Source: Methylocella silvestris (GTDB taxonomy: Bacteria; Pseudomonadota; Alphaproteobacteria; Rhizobiales; Beijerinckiaceae). From it: a DNA stretch of 34,943 nucleotides. The stretch spans positions 1 through 34,943 of the forward strand of contig NZ_PDZR01000033.1 in NCBI RefSeq assembly GCF_002891535.1. The letters run 5' to 3'. Under the pieces are notes generated by a model. The model made no database searches. It worked only from the letters and a program-made list of their open reading frames with translations, and had not been told where the DNA came from. Below are positions 26,796-34,943 of this stretch, piece after piece (the first letter of the stretch is position 1; each line of letters opens with the position of its first letter). The position numbers and the translations under genes were made by a program.

Positions 26796-27323
26796 CTAAT
26801 CCCGCGCAGGCGCATCGGGCAGGCGCCATCTTGCGGTCGCGGCGTCATCTTCGGCCTTGGCGGCGACCCAGCCGCCATCCGGCCTGTCGCCGACGAGACG
26901 CTGCTTCTTCCAGAAGGGCGCGGCGGTCTTGAGATAATCCATCAAGAATTCCGCGGCGGCGAAAGCCGCGCTGCGATGCCGGCTCAAAGTGATGACGAGG
27001 ACGATCGGCTCGCCCGGCGCGATGCGCCCATAGCGGTGGATGACAAGCGCGCCCTGCAGCGGCCAACGCTTTAGCGCGCTTTCGACGACCCGGCCGATTT
27101 CGTCCTCCGCCATGCCCGGATAGTGTTCGATTTCGAGCGTCGCGAGCGCGCCGTCTTCATCACGGCAGAGGCCGGTGAAGCTGACGACTGCTCCGACATC
27201 GGTGCGCCCCCGCGTCAGCAGCGCCATTTCGCGGCCAACGTCGAAAGCGGCTGCCTCGACCCGGACGGCCGCCGAGACGTCAGGCTTGGCGACGCGAGGA
27301 TTCATCTTCGCATCCTGCGTCAT
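26796..27323 (-). CDS. moaE: Molybdopterin synthase catalytic subunit
   Basis: MoaE transfers sulfur from MoaD thiocarboxylate to precursor Z, making molybdopterin. The 175 residues begin at ATG 27323, which overlaps the moaD stop (ATGA). Recognisable blocks are GAVVSFTGLCRDEDG, LEIEHYPGMAEDEI, LVIHRYGRIAPGEPIVLV and the active-site Lys region APFWKKQRLVGDRPDGGWV. A second ATG at 27305 is possible. The last 20 residues are a variable tail. Confidence 0.93.
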   Translation of the reverse strand: MTQDAKMNPRVAKPDVSAAVRVEAAAFDVGREMALLTRGRTDVGAVVSFTGLCRDEDGALATLEIEHYPGMAEDEIGRVVESALKRWPLQGALVIHRYGRIAPGEPIVLVITLSRHRSAAFAAAEFLMDYLKTAAPFWKKQRLVGDRPDGGWVAAKAEDDAATARWRLPDAPARD

Positions 27324-27571
27324 CCGCCCGTCATCGGCGGAAAAAAGGCGATTTCGCGCGTCCCCGCGATCGCCGAATGAGGCCACGCGTGGGTGCGGTC
27401 CAACGCGGCGCGGATCGACGACTCCTCAGCGAAAGCGTCGGCATAGCCCTCGCCGCGCTGGCCAAGCCAGGCCATCAAGTCGCCGACGGTCACAACGTCC
27501 GGCGGCGGTGAAATCTCTTCCTCGGCGAGACCGATCGTCTCGCGCACCCCGGCGAAATAGAGCGCCTTCAT
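27320..27571 (-). CDS. moaD: Molybdopterin synthase sulfur carrier subunit
   Basis: This 83-residue beta-grasp protein starts MKALYFAGVRETIGLAEEEI and ends FFPPMTGG with the essential Gly-Gly. The adenylated and then thiocarboxylated C-terminus donates sulfur in molybdopterin synthesis. It is upstream of and coupled to moaE. The larger open frame reaching 27793 is not part of it, as it lies over pgsA. Confidence 0.93.
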   Translation of the reverse strand: MKALYFAGVRETIGLAEEEISPPPDVVTVGDLMAWLGQRGEGYADAFAEESSIRAALDRTHAWPHSAIAGTREIAFFPPMTGG

Positions 27572-27612
27572 CGATTCGATCCCATTCTCACCCCTTGGCC
27601 GGCCTTCGCGCC

Positions 27613-28209
27613 TCAATCCTCGGTCACATGCTTGATGCCGGCCTTGAGATAGTCCCAGCCGGTATACAGCGTCAGCAGGGCGGCGAACCAGAACAAAACG
27701 AGGCCGATCTCGGTCGTCTGCGGCAGCACGGCGTCCCCGGCCGGGCCGGCGACGAGAAAGCCAAGCGCGACCAGCTGCAGCGTCGTCTTCCATTTGGCGA
27801 TGCGGCTCACCGGAATCGAGACTTTGACCTCGGCAAAAAATTCGCGAAGGCCCGAGACGAGGATCTCGCGACAGAGAATCACGACGCCGGCCGCCAGCGA
27901 ATAGCTCGCGATCGTGTGGTCGGCGACGAGCATCATCAAGACCGCAGACACGAGAAGCTTGTCAGCGATCGGGTCGAGCATACGGCCAAGGGCGGATTGC
28001 TGCGACAATCTGCGCGCGAGATAGCCGTCGAAAAAATCGCTGATCGCCGCCGCGACGAAGACGCCGAGCGCAATCCAGCGCATCGCATGAATTTCCGACC
28101 AGAACAGACAGCCGACCACGATCGGCACGGCGACGACCCGTCCATAGGTCAAAAGGTTCGGCACGCTCCAGGCATGCCCCGGACCTCTCGTCATCGTTGT
28201 GATCGCCAT
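27613..28209 (-). CDS. pgsA: CDP-diacylglycerol-glycerol-3-phosphate 3-phosphatidyltransferase
   Basis: PgsA makes phosphatidylglycerol phosphate at the inner membrane. The CDP-alcohol phosphatidyltransferase motif is complete: SDFFDGYLARR, then GRMLDPIADK, that is D-x2-DG-x2-AR-x8-G-x3-D-x3-D. Several membrane segments follow. I used ATG 28209 (MAITTMTRG, 198 residues); a GTG at 28239 would add ten residues. It lies about 40 bp upstream of moaD and could share its transcript. Confidence 0.92.
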   Translation of the reverse strand: MAITTMTRGPGHAWSVPNLLTYGRVVAVPIVVGCLFWSEIHAMRWIALGVFVAAAISDFFDGYLARRLSQQSALGRMLDPIADKLLVSAVLMMLVADHTIASYSLAAGVVILCREILVSGLREFFAEVKVSIPVSRIAKWKTTLQLVALGFLVAGPAGDAVLPQTTEIGLVLFWFAALLTLYTGWDYLKAGIKHVTED

Positions 28210-28290
28210 GGTGCGAGGGAACAACCTCTGAAACTTCACGTCAATAGCGCGGCAGCGCGATCGGGGCCGGTTAACTGTCGATCGTCAATC

Positions 28291-30333
28291 TTAGCCGCCG
28301 CCCTCGTGGAAATAGTTGTAGACGAGCCGCGCCGTGGCCGCGTTGACGCCGGCGACCTTTTCGAGGTCGGACAGGGCTGCCTTTGAAATCGCCTTGGCGG
28401 TGCCGAAAGCGTGCAGCAGGGCGCGTTTGCGCGCCGGGCCAACGCCGGCGATCTCGTCGAGCGGACTGCGGGTAAATTCCTTCTTGCGTCGGGCGCGATG
28501 CGTCCCGATCGCGAAACGGTGCGCCTCGTCGCGCAGCCTTTGCACGAAATAGAGGGCGGGATCGCGTGGGGACAGCCGGAACGGCGTCTTGCCTGCGATG
28601 AAAAAACTTTCGCGGCCGGCGTTGCGGTCGACGCCCTTGGCGATCCCGGCCACGGCGACCCCGGTCACGGATAATTCATCGAGAATGGCGTTGGCGGCGT
28701 CGAATTGACCCTGGCCGCCGTCGATCAGGATCAAATCCGGGCGCTGCGGGAAAATGTCTTCATCATCGTCGCGGGTCGCGGGCGCGTCCGCCGCTGCTTC
28801 GTCCTTGGCGAGCCTCAAAAAGCGGCGCCGCAAAACTTCGCGCATCATGCCGTAATCATCGCCCGGAGTGAGATCCTCGCCTCTTATATTGAAAGTGCGA
28901 TAATGCGCCTTCATGAAGCCGGCGGGGCCGGCGACGACCATGGCGCCGACGGCATTCGTCCCCATGATATGCGAATTATCGTAGATTTCGACCCGCCGCA
29001 GCGGGACAGAGAGGCCGAGCGCCGCCGCGAGCGCCGCGAGCAGCTTTTCCTGCGAGGCGGTTTCCGACAGGCGGCGGCTCATGGCCTCCCTGGCGTTCTG
29101 GCAAGCATGTTCGACGAGATCATGTTTTTCGCCGCGCTGCGGCCGCGCGATCTCGATCCGGCGCCCCGCGCGCTGGGACAAAGCCTCGCTCAGCACGGGG
29201 CCATTCTCGATCTCATGCGAGAGTAAGATCAATCGCGGCGCCGGCTTGTCCGCGTAGAACTGCGCCAAAAAAGCGTCGAGCACCTCGGGCGAGGTCAGGG
29301 ACTTGTCGGCGCGCGGAAAATAGGCGCGGTTGCCCCAGTTCTGGTAGGTGCGGAAGAAGAAGGCTTCGACGCAGAACTGTCCAGCTTCCTCGACGATCGC
29401 GAAGACGTCCGCCTCTTCGACGGTTTTCGGATTGACGCCCTGCGCGCCCTGGATGGCGGAGAGGGCGGCGATGCGGTCGCGCAGGCGCGCGGCGCGCTCA
29501 AACTCAAGAGCATCCGCAGCGCTGGTCATTTCACTTGCGAGAAGGTCGCGCACCGCCCGGCTTTTGCCGGAGAGAAAATCGCGCGCCTCGCCGACCAGCC
29601 GGCGATAATCGGCAGGGTCGATCTCGCCGGTGCAGGGCGCCGAACAGCGCTTGATCTGGTGCAGCAGGCATGGCCGCGTGCGGTTCTCATAATAGCTATC
29701 CGAACAGGAGCGCAGCAGAAAGGCGCGCTCCAGCGCGTTCATGGTGCGATTGACCGCCCATACGCTGGCGAAGGGGCCGAAATAGTCGCCCCTTCGATTG
29801 CGCGCGCCACGATGCTTCAGGATTTGCGGAGCCGCATGGTCGCCGGTCAGGAGAATGTAGGGGAACGACTTGTCGTCGCGCATCAACACGTTGAAGCGCG
29901 GCTTCATCTGCTTGATGTAATTTGTCTCGAGCAGCAGCGCTTCCGTCTCGGTGCCGGTCGAGATAAAGACCATCGAGGCGGTCAGCGCGATCATCCGCGC
30001 GATCCGGTTGTTGTGGCCGAGCGGGCGAATATAGCTGGCGATTCGCTTGCGCACGCTCTTCGCCTTGCCGACGTAGAGCACCTCTCCGTCGGCGGCGATC
30101 ATGCGATAGACGCCGGGCCCTTGCGGCGCTTGGCGCCAGAAGCTGCGGATGACGGCCGCGCCGCGCCGCACCGAGGCGGGGGCGGCGTCCTCCTCGGGCA
30201 GGTCGAGCTCGGCGAAATCCTGGATCTCAGCGTCCTCGCCGTCCGCGACGGCGAAGTCGGCCTCTGGCGGCGACAGGCTATCGGTGCCTGGCGGCGACTC
30301 CGGTGCGGGTTCGTTTTTGTCAGTTGGGACCAT
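28291..30333 (-). CDS. uvrC: UvrABC excinuclease subunit C
   Basis: UvrC makes both incisions in nucleotide excision repair. Of 680 residues, the first 65 or so are an acidic, probably disordered extension. The GIY-YIG nuclease domain follows ([20 protein letters not shown] at 74-93). Then come a Cys cluster ([19 protein letters not shown]), the UVR segment, the RNase H-like nuclease ([33 protein letters not shown]) and two helix-hairpin-helix motifs at the end ([20 protein letters not shown]). All domains are intact. ATG 30333 is the furthest start; one further in would remove only the extension. Confidence 0.95.
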   Translation of the reverse strand: MVPTDKNEPAPESPPGTDSLSPPEADFAVADGEDAEIQDFAELDLPEEDAAPASVRRGAAVIRSFWRQAPQGPGVYRMIAADGEVLYVGKAKSVRKRIASYIRPLGHNNRIARMIALTASMVFISTGTETEALLLETNYIKQMKPRFNVLMRDDKSFPYILLTGDHAAPQILKHRGARNRRGDYFGPFASVWAVNRTMNALERAFLLRSCSDSYYENRTRPCLLHQIKRCSAPCTGEIDPADYRRLVGEARDFLSGKSRAVRDLLASEMTSAADALEFERAARLRDRIAALSAIQGAQGVNPKTVEEADVFAIVEEAGQFCVEAFFFRTYQNWGNRAYFPRADKSLTSPEVLDAFLAQFYADKPAPRLILLSHEIENGPVLSEALSQRAGRRIEIARPQRGEKHDLVEHACQNAREAMSRRLSETASQEKLLAALAAALGLSVPLRRVEIYDNSHIMGTNAVGAMVVAGPAGFMKAHYRTFNIRGEDLTPGDDYGMMREVLRRRFLRLAKDEAAADAPATRDDDEDIFPQRPDLILIDGGQGQFDAANAILDELSVTGVAVAGIAKGVDRNAGRESFFIAGKTPFRLSPRDPALYFVQRLRDEAHRFAIGTHRARRKKEFTRSPLDEIAGVGPARKRALLHAFGTAKAISKAALSDLEKVAGVNAATARLVYNYFHEGGG

Positions 30334-30389
30334 TCGCGCAGATTTATGCGTTACGGCCCCGCATGGAAAGGCGTCGCAGCGCGGGAGCG

Positions 30390-31577
30390 TCAGAGAAGCT
30401 GCAGCTGCTCGCCTTGCCGCGCCGGACGCAGGAACAGGTCGCTGCGCAGCGGCGTGCGGCTTTTGGCGAGGCCAAGCCTTGCGGCGGCGGCCTCGAAGCG
30501 GCGCCCGATCATCCAGGCGTAGGGGCCGGCTCCGGTCATTCGCTTGCCGAAGGTCGAATCATAGAGCTTGCCGCCCCGCGTCGAGCGCACCAGCGACAGA
30601 ACATGCCGGAGCCGGTCCGGATAATGGACCATCAGCCATTGCGAAAAGAGATCACGCAGTTCGAGCGGCAGGCGAAGCATGACGTAGCCCGCTTCGCGCG
30701 CCCCCGCAGCCTTGGCCCGCTCGAGGATCGCTTCGATCTCGGCGTCATTGATGGCTGGAATAATCGGCGCGGTCATCACGACGGTTGGAATGCCGGCGTC
30801 GGACAGCCGACGGATCGTGTCGAGCCTGCGTTCGGGAGAGCTCGCCCGAGGCTCCATCTTGCGTGCGAGCGCCGGGTCGAGCGTCGTCACCGACAAAGCG
30901 ACCTTGACGAGTCCCCTTTCGGCCATCGGCGCCAGAATGTCGATGTCGCGCGTGACAAGCGCCGATTTGGTGACGATGCCGACGGGGTGACTGGTTCGTG
31001 ACAAAACCCCAAGGATCTCGCGCATCACCTGCTGGGTGCGCTCGATCGGCTGATAGGGGTCGGTGTTCGTGCCGATCGCGATCGTCTTCGGCTGGTAGGA
31101 TGGCGCCGATAATTCCCGTTCGAGCAGTTCGGCCGCATTGGTCTTGGAAAAAAGCCGCGTTTCAAAGTCAAGGCCCGGAGACAGGCCGAGAAAAGCATGC
31201 GTCGGGCGAGCGAAACAATAGACGCAGCCATGCTCGCAGCCGCGATAGGGGTTGATCGAACGGTCGAATGAAATATCCGGCGACTCATTTCGCGTGATGA
31301 TGGTTTTGGCGCGCTCCTCGACGACGATCGTTCGCAGCGGCTCGATTTCATCGTCTGCGGACCAGCCGTCATGCTCGCGAAGCCGCTCTTCCGCCTCGAA
31401 GCGCCCGCTGGCATTTGTCAGGGAGCCGCGTCCGCGTCGGGCCACAAGGGGCGCCGCGAACTCCGGTTCGCGACGCGGCGATATTTGCCTCGCCCTCGGC
31501 TTTACTCCGGGGGAAAGTGGGGCGGCAGAATTGACCGGGCGCTTCGCGTTGCCTTTCACACTTTCGGCTTCGGCCAT
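30390..31577 (-). CDS. PA0069-family radical SAM protein
   Basis: This has 395 residues from ATG 31577 ([20 protein letters not shown]), with AGAAGGCGGCG upstream; the frame is open to 31730 but the added part is not family-like. The radical SAM cluster is Cys114-x3-Cys118-x2-Cys121 in [20 protein letters not shown], with [17 protein letters not shown] next. [17 protein letters not shown] and [17 protein letters not shown] are typical of this Rv2578c/PA0069 group, related to spore photoproduct lyase-like enzymes. The reaction is unknown. It lies upstream of uvrC in the same direction with a 56-bp gap, which weakly suggests a link with DNA repair. Confidence 0.88.
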   Translation of the reverse strand: MAEAESVKGNAKRPVNSAAPLSPGVKPRARQISPRREPEFAAPLVARRGRGSLTNASGRFEAEERLREHDGWSADDEIEPLRTIVVEERAKTIITRNESPDISFDRSINPYRGCEHGCVYCFARPTHAFLGLSPGLDFETRLFSKTNAAELLERELSAPSYQPKTIAIGTNTDPYQPIERTQQVMREILGVLSRTSHPVGIVTKSALVTRDIDILAPMAERGLVKVALSVTTLDPALARKMEPRASSPERRLDTIRRLSDAGIPTVVMTAPIIPAINDAEIEAILERAKAAGAREAGYVMLRLPLELRDLFSQWLMVHYPDRLRHVLSLVRSTRGGKLYDSTFGKRMTGAGPYAWMIGRRFEAAAARLGLAKSRTPLRSDLFLRPARQGEQLQLL

Positions 31578-32373
31578 CGCCGCCTTCTGACTCCGCCTAT
31601 TGACGGTTATGGGGAAAGAATTTGTTAGGAACATATAGAGAACAAAAGTGGGATCGTCAATGCGCCTGTGGATAAATGCGTGGATGGGCCGGGGCGGCTG
31701 CCAGCGCAACTTTGGGAGAATCGGATGCATCGGGACGATGGAGAAATATCAAAAAAGTATTAATGTCATCATTAAATAACCTTAAGCATAAAAGTGCTGT
31801 TTTATTGAAATCCAGCGCAAGCCGCGGTAATTGTCTAAAAGGCTTGTTCACCGGTGAAATGGCTCAGTGTCGCGCAGGAAACGAAGCGGCTAGTCGCATT
31901 TTGAGCGTTTCATGTGCAAAATCGCACACGACTCGCCTCAAATTGCTCCTAATTTGGCAGGTGCTGCCTTGGAATCGCCGATCTGTCCCTTAAATGTGTA
32001 ACGCACTCGGCGAAAGCGACGCCGCAGGACTTTAATAGGAAATGACGGCCTATCGTGGGATGAGAATTGATAATTGTTCATGTATGACATAGATCAAGGC
32101 CGTGTTTTACAGAGTATTCGGCTTTCTACTCTTGGTTGTGGCATGAATTCATAATAATTTGCTTTGGAAATAGATGAATGTCTGTGATATGAGTTCGCGC
32201 CTGAGGTAATCCCTTCCTTGTCGCGGATTCTAAACGATAGCCTCGACGGCTCATCCGGCTGGCTTTGTTTTCGCTATCGCGCCTTTGGCGCATTTTGTTG
32301 TTTTTGGACAGCAAGCGGAACGCCTGGCTCAAGGATGAGGGCATAAGACGGGTTTGGACTTTGGGTCAATAAA
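31578..32373. other. Intergenic region, AT-richer, no supported gene
   Basis: This gap of about 800 bp has stop-rich, lower-GC sequence. A perfect 12-bp palindrome TTCACCGGTGAA lies at 31847-31858. I see no tRNA, no clear small RNA and no gene with family resemblance. The promoters of the radical SAM gene (left) and the small exported protein gene (right) should lie in it. Confidence 0.45.
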
Positions 32374-32712
32374 ATGAAGAGACAAGACATGAACAAAATT
32401 GGAGCTGCTGTCTTATTCGGCCTCGTTGCTTACGCCCTGCCGGCGGCGGCGGAAGTCACCACGCACGCCGCCCCGGCGACCGAGACGGATGATGTCACCG
32501 GAACAATTGGCAAGGATACGGCGCAGCAAGGGGGCGTCTCCGGGGGCTCGTCCGCCAGCTCTACCTTGTCCTATCAGCAAGCCTTTCGTAGCTGGCGCGA
32601 TTGCGTCGCCACACATCAGGGCGGCGCCAATCCGCCGCCGGTGTGCGATCCGCTTCGCGCGGACCTGCGCCGGGCCATGAGCGAACGGTCGCGCAGTGAG
32701 GCGGCCAGATAA
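32374..32712 (+). CDS. Small exported protein of unknown function
   Basis: This has 112 residues. A signal peptide (MNKIGAAVLFGLVAYALPAA, cleavage near AAA|EV) is followed by a Thr/Ser/Gly-rich linker. A short C-terminal domain with SYQQAFRSWRDCVATHQGG and PPPVCDPLRADLRRAMS has two cysteines that could pair. The start could be ATG 32374 or ATG 32389; both give the same signal. I recognise no family. It is probably periplasmic. Confidence 0.65.
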   Translation: MKRQDMNKIGAAVLFGLVAYALPAAAEVTTHAAPATETDDVTGTIGKDTAQQGGVSGGSSASSTLSYQQAFRSWRDCVATHQGGANPPPVCDPLRADLRRAMSERSRSEAAR

Positions 32713-32879
32713 GGTCGTCTACGACAGATCTGAACCTCGATTTTCCCGGTGCGGACGAAGCCTTCGCGCGCGCCGGAAGGTTCCTTGTCAGCCCGGCTTG
32801 AGCAGCTGAGATTTGACAGGGAAGGGCGATAGAATGCGTCGCTTGAGCGGGCGCTCCGACTGGCGGCGCGGCCATTCGC

Positions 32880-32909
32880 AACGACGCCTTGGATAACGAC
32901 GCCTTGGAT
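32880..32909. repeat. Perfect 15-bp tandem repeat
   Basis: AACGACGCCTTGGAT occurs twice in direct contact, 32880-32894 and 32895-32909, about 80 bp before the glycoside hydrolase-like gene. It may be simple slippage or part of a regulatory site. Confidence 0.7.
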
Positions 32910-32987
32910 CATGACAATAGCGCCTATCATCCATTGCGGACCGCCGGCTCCTTCGCGGACGATTTTACCAGTAGGGGGCGTCCATAG

Positions 32988-34697
32988 ATGAAGGCGCGCC
33001 TTGCTTTGGTCGCAGCACTCGCGGTCGTTGGGGCCGCGTGCGTCCTCCTCAAGAGCTCTGCAAACCTGTTTGCGTCGCCTTACGGAACGGTGAGGGCTGA
33101 AACGAGCGCTGCGAACAACAGCACTTATGTGCTAGGCCAGCCTGTTGAGATCACGGTCTCAGTGACGGGGGCGAGCGCGTCGAAAGCCTTTGTTTTGACG
33201 GCGGCCATCCGTGACGAATTCGGCGCGAAAGTCGCGACGCTTCCGCTCTCGATCCTGACCGATCGGGGCGGCTATGGCGGGGCGACTTTCAACGCGCCGG
33301 CCAGCCGCCTCGGCTATTTCGAGGTCAAGGTGGCGGCGCCCGACGGCGCAACAAACGGCCGTCTTGGCACGCGTCCAGCCGGGGTCCTTACCTACGCCAT
33401 CGTGCCGGACCCGGCGACGCGCGTAGATTATGGCGAGGCAGGCGCGCGCTTTGGTCTGCAGGGCGGATTTAGCGCTGGCATGGGCGCCGTCATCCCGCTT
33501 CTAGGCGTTCGCTACGTGCAGGCGGCCGGCGGCGGGTGGACAGCGTTCGAACCTAACAATCCGGGGCAGTTCGCGGCCGATAGGGCCGCAGCGGTGGCCG
33601 CCGGGCGTCAGCACCCCCCCAAAGACCCGCTCGTTGCCGCCGTGACATTTGGCGGCTCTCCATGGAGCACTTATTCGGTGTTTTGGGTGACGATCGCTTC
33701 ATTGCCAAGCTGGGCGGTCGACGCCCCGACAAAGGGAGCCTCGACTTCATTCAGCGCCCTGTCTGGTGCGAACCTCGCCAATCTGGCCAATTTCGCTTCA
33801 GCATTGGCGTCGGCCGTCGCCGCGGATTATCCGGCGCAAGCAAACCATTATTACCAGATCACCTGGGAGCCTCAAATGAGCTGGGGCTTCAAGGGCGCGT
33901 CGGAACAGCTTGTCCAGTATTATTCGACGACTTACGCGGCGATCAAGGCAGCCGATCCGAAGGCGATCGTCGCCGGCCCGGCATTGTTCGTCGCAGGCAA
34001 GAGCGCCGACGGTTCTGTCGATCAAATGAGCCAAATGTGGGCTGGCGGCCTCGCCAATTACATCGACGCGGTCTCGATGCACCCCTACGCGACTCCCGGT
34101 TTTCCGCCGGAGGCGCACGGGTACATCACAGATATCCGCGGGCAGATTTCCAAAGCGGCCGCGGCCAAGGGCGCAGCCATGCCATTCATCGGCACCGAGC
34201 ATGGTTACGACTCGGCTCAATACGGATTGCTGCAACAGGCTCAGGCGAACATCCGCCAGACGCTTATCGTCCTTGGCGAGGGCTTCAAGCTCGACTTCAT
34301 GTTCTACGTCGCCGACTTTTGGGACGCCACGCCTTCGGACGCGAGTGCGCGCTACGGCCTCTTCTATAATTTGAGCGACGCGGTCCAGTTCGGAACGCCA
34401 AGGGTAGGCCCAAAGCCTGCCGCAGCGGCCTATGCCGCGATGACCTACCTGCTCGATGGATCGACGACTGCAGGCGCGGTCTCGGGCCTAACTGGATCAC
34501 AGCTCGGCTACAAATTCACACGAGGCGGAAGGACCATTTTGACGGTTTGGGATTGGAGCGCCAGCACGTCGGCGAATCTAACGATCCCGGTCGGATCGTA
34601 CACGAAATATGACTGGATGGGGAACGGCGTCGGCGGGACCAGTTCCGGGACCGTGTCGACGTTGCTCGGCGGCAACCCGATCTATTTCGTCTATTGA
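32988..34697 (+). CDS. Exported glycoside hydrolase-like protein (clan GH-A, GH39/PslG type)
   Basis: This has 569 residues. An N-terminal signal or anchor (LALVAALAVVGAACVLLKSS) is followed by a beta-sandwich of about 110 residues and then a TIM barrel. The acid/base candidate is Glu294 in YYQITWEPQMSWGF, and the nucleophile candidate is Glu404 in MPFIGTEHGYDS. DAVSMHPYATPGFPPE sits between them, as in GH39-like enzymes. A C-terminal beta domain (SGLTGSQLGYKFTRGGRTIL) closes it. It probably acts on an extracellular polysaccharide; the substrate is unknown. ATG 32988 is preceded by GTAGGGGGCG. A cysteine at position 18 is not in a convincing lipobox. Confidence 0.78.
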   Translation: MKARLALVAALAVVGAACVLLKSSANLFASPYGTVRAETSAANNSTYVLGQPVEITVSVTGASASKAFVLTAAIRDEFGAKVATLPLSILTDRGGYGGATFNAPASRLGYFEVKVAAPDGATNGRLGTRPAGVLTYAIVPDPATRVDYGEAGARFGLQGGFSAGMGAVIPLLGVRYVQAAGGGWTAFEPNNPGQFAADRAAAVAAGRQHPPKDPLVAAVTFGGSPWSTYSVFWVTIASLPSWAVDAPTKGASTSFSALSGANLANLANFASALASAVAADYPAQANHYYQITWEPQMSWGFKGASEQLVQYYSTTYAAIKAADPKAIVAGPALFVAGKSADGSVDQMSQMWAGGLANYIDAVSMHPYATPGFPPEAHGYITDIRGQISKAAAAKGAAMPFIGTEHGYDSAQYGLLQQAQANIRQTLIVLGEGFKLDFMFYVADFWDATPSDASARYGLFYNLSDAVQFGTPRVGPKPAAAAYAAMTYLLDGSTTAGAVSGLTGSQLGYKFTRGGRTILTVWDWSASTSANLTIPVGSYTKYDWMGNGVGGTSSGTVSTLLGGNPIYFVY

Positions 34698-34818
34698 GGA
34701 TCGAGGGCTCATTGAGACCGGCGCGTAGCGCCCGACGTTGAGGGCCGCGGCGCTCTGCGCGCGGGTCGCCCGAACGGCTGGGAGAGAACGTCTATATTTG
34801 CCTATCGACGCCAGTCTA

Positions 34819-34943
34819 GGTCCTGTTGACAAATAAGATTCCCAGTCCCGGCTTTCGGTGATTCAACGTTGCTTTCTCAGGGAGGCGGCTTTGATTCGGG
34901 ACATGATGAGCGACGAGGAGTGGGCGTTCTTCGAGCCGTTTGT
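34819..34943 (+). mobile_element. IS5-family element, 5' end (runs off the window)
   Basis: The sequence GGTCCTGTTGACAAATAAGA from about 34819 looks like the end of an IS5-family (IS427-like) element. CTAG lies at 34816-34819, a plausible insertion point for that group. A ribosome site GGGAGG at 34880-34885 is followed by a transposase start. Only one end is visible, so the boundary is inference. Confidence 0.7.
34891..34943 (+). CDS. IS5-family transposase, N-terminal part
   Basis: TTG 34891 or ATG 34903 opens a frame reading MIRDMMSDEEWAFFEPF, the standard beginning of IS5/IS427-type transposases. TTG is 5 bp from the GGGAGG ribosome site, and ATG 17 bp. The gene continues beyond the window. 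Confidence 0.8.
   Translation, partial: MIRDMMSDEEWAFFEPF

Noticed and set aside
26700-28240. A molybdenum cofactor riboswitch near moaE/moaD
   Set aside because: Moa genes lie within a tight gene block. The gaps before them (about 40 bp) are too short and show no such structure.

Overview
The window looks like a chromosomal segment of an alphaproteobacterium, probably Hyphomicrobiales/Rhizobiales and possibly Beijerinckiaceae or methylotroph-like. This rests on GC-rich coding, on chemotaxis gene order (mcp, STAS, cheY, cheA, cheW, cheR, cheB, cheY, cheD, cheT-like) that matches rhizobial clusters, and on the style of the moaE-moaD-pgsA-uvrC block. The exact genus is inference.

Region 1 (1 to about 13330) is a decaying mobile or defence island that ends at an initiator tRNA gene. 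From left to right it holds: the 3' end of an IS3-family transposase; a truncated and frameshifted relaxase; a minus-strand four-gene ubiquitin-like conjugation operon (multiubiquitin-type beta-grasp protein, E2-like protein, JAB-E1 fusion, DUF6527 protein); a divergent Xre repressor plus ImmA/IrrE metallopeptidase pair, resembling the CapH/CapP regulators of anti-phage systems; a hipB-hipA operon with a translationally coupled third gene of gamma-glutamylcyclotransferase-like appearance; a wrecked type I restriction-modification locus with two consecutive hsdM genes; and the first codons of hsdS fused in frame to a large serine recombinase that has lost its catalytic serine. The last ORF runs into tRNA-fMet on the opposite strand. 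Three copies of a short non-coding repeat lie between the modules.

Region 2 (13570 to 24077) starts with a conserved-looking but unrecognised basic protein and a 0.8 kb AT-rich spacer with a 19-bp palindrome. It then holds a compact ten-gene chemotaxis operon with many ATGA or TGATG overlaps. The operon supplies a receptor with a C-terminal CheR/CheB tether, a STAS protein in the position of CheS, two CheY proteins, CheA, CheW, CheR, CheB, CheD and a CheT-like protein.

Region 3 (24300 to 34943) is housekeeping plus secreted proteins: a Cys-rich exported protein with thaumatin-like features, an MFS transporter, moaE/moaD (molybdopterin synthase), pgsA, uvrC, a PA0069-type radical SAM protein, a small exported protein and an exported clan GH-A glycoside hydrolase-like protein. 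An IS5-family element starts at the right edge.

The most interesting system is the ubiquitin-like operon with its divergent repressor/protease switch: a complete E1/E2/Ub-like/deconjugase set that appears to be under inducible control, inside an island where neighbouring defence modules are visibly decaying but this one is intact. The second most interesting is the hipBA-X operon, with four operators spaced exactly 27 bp apart around a near-consensus promoter.
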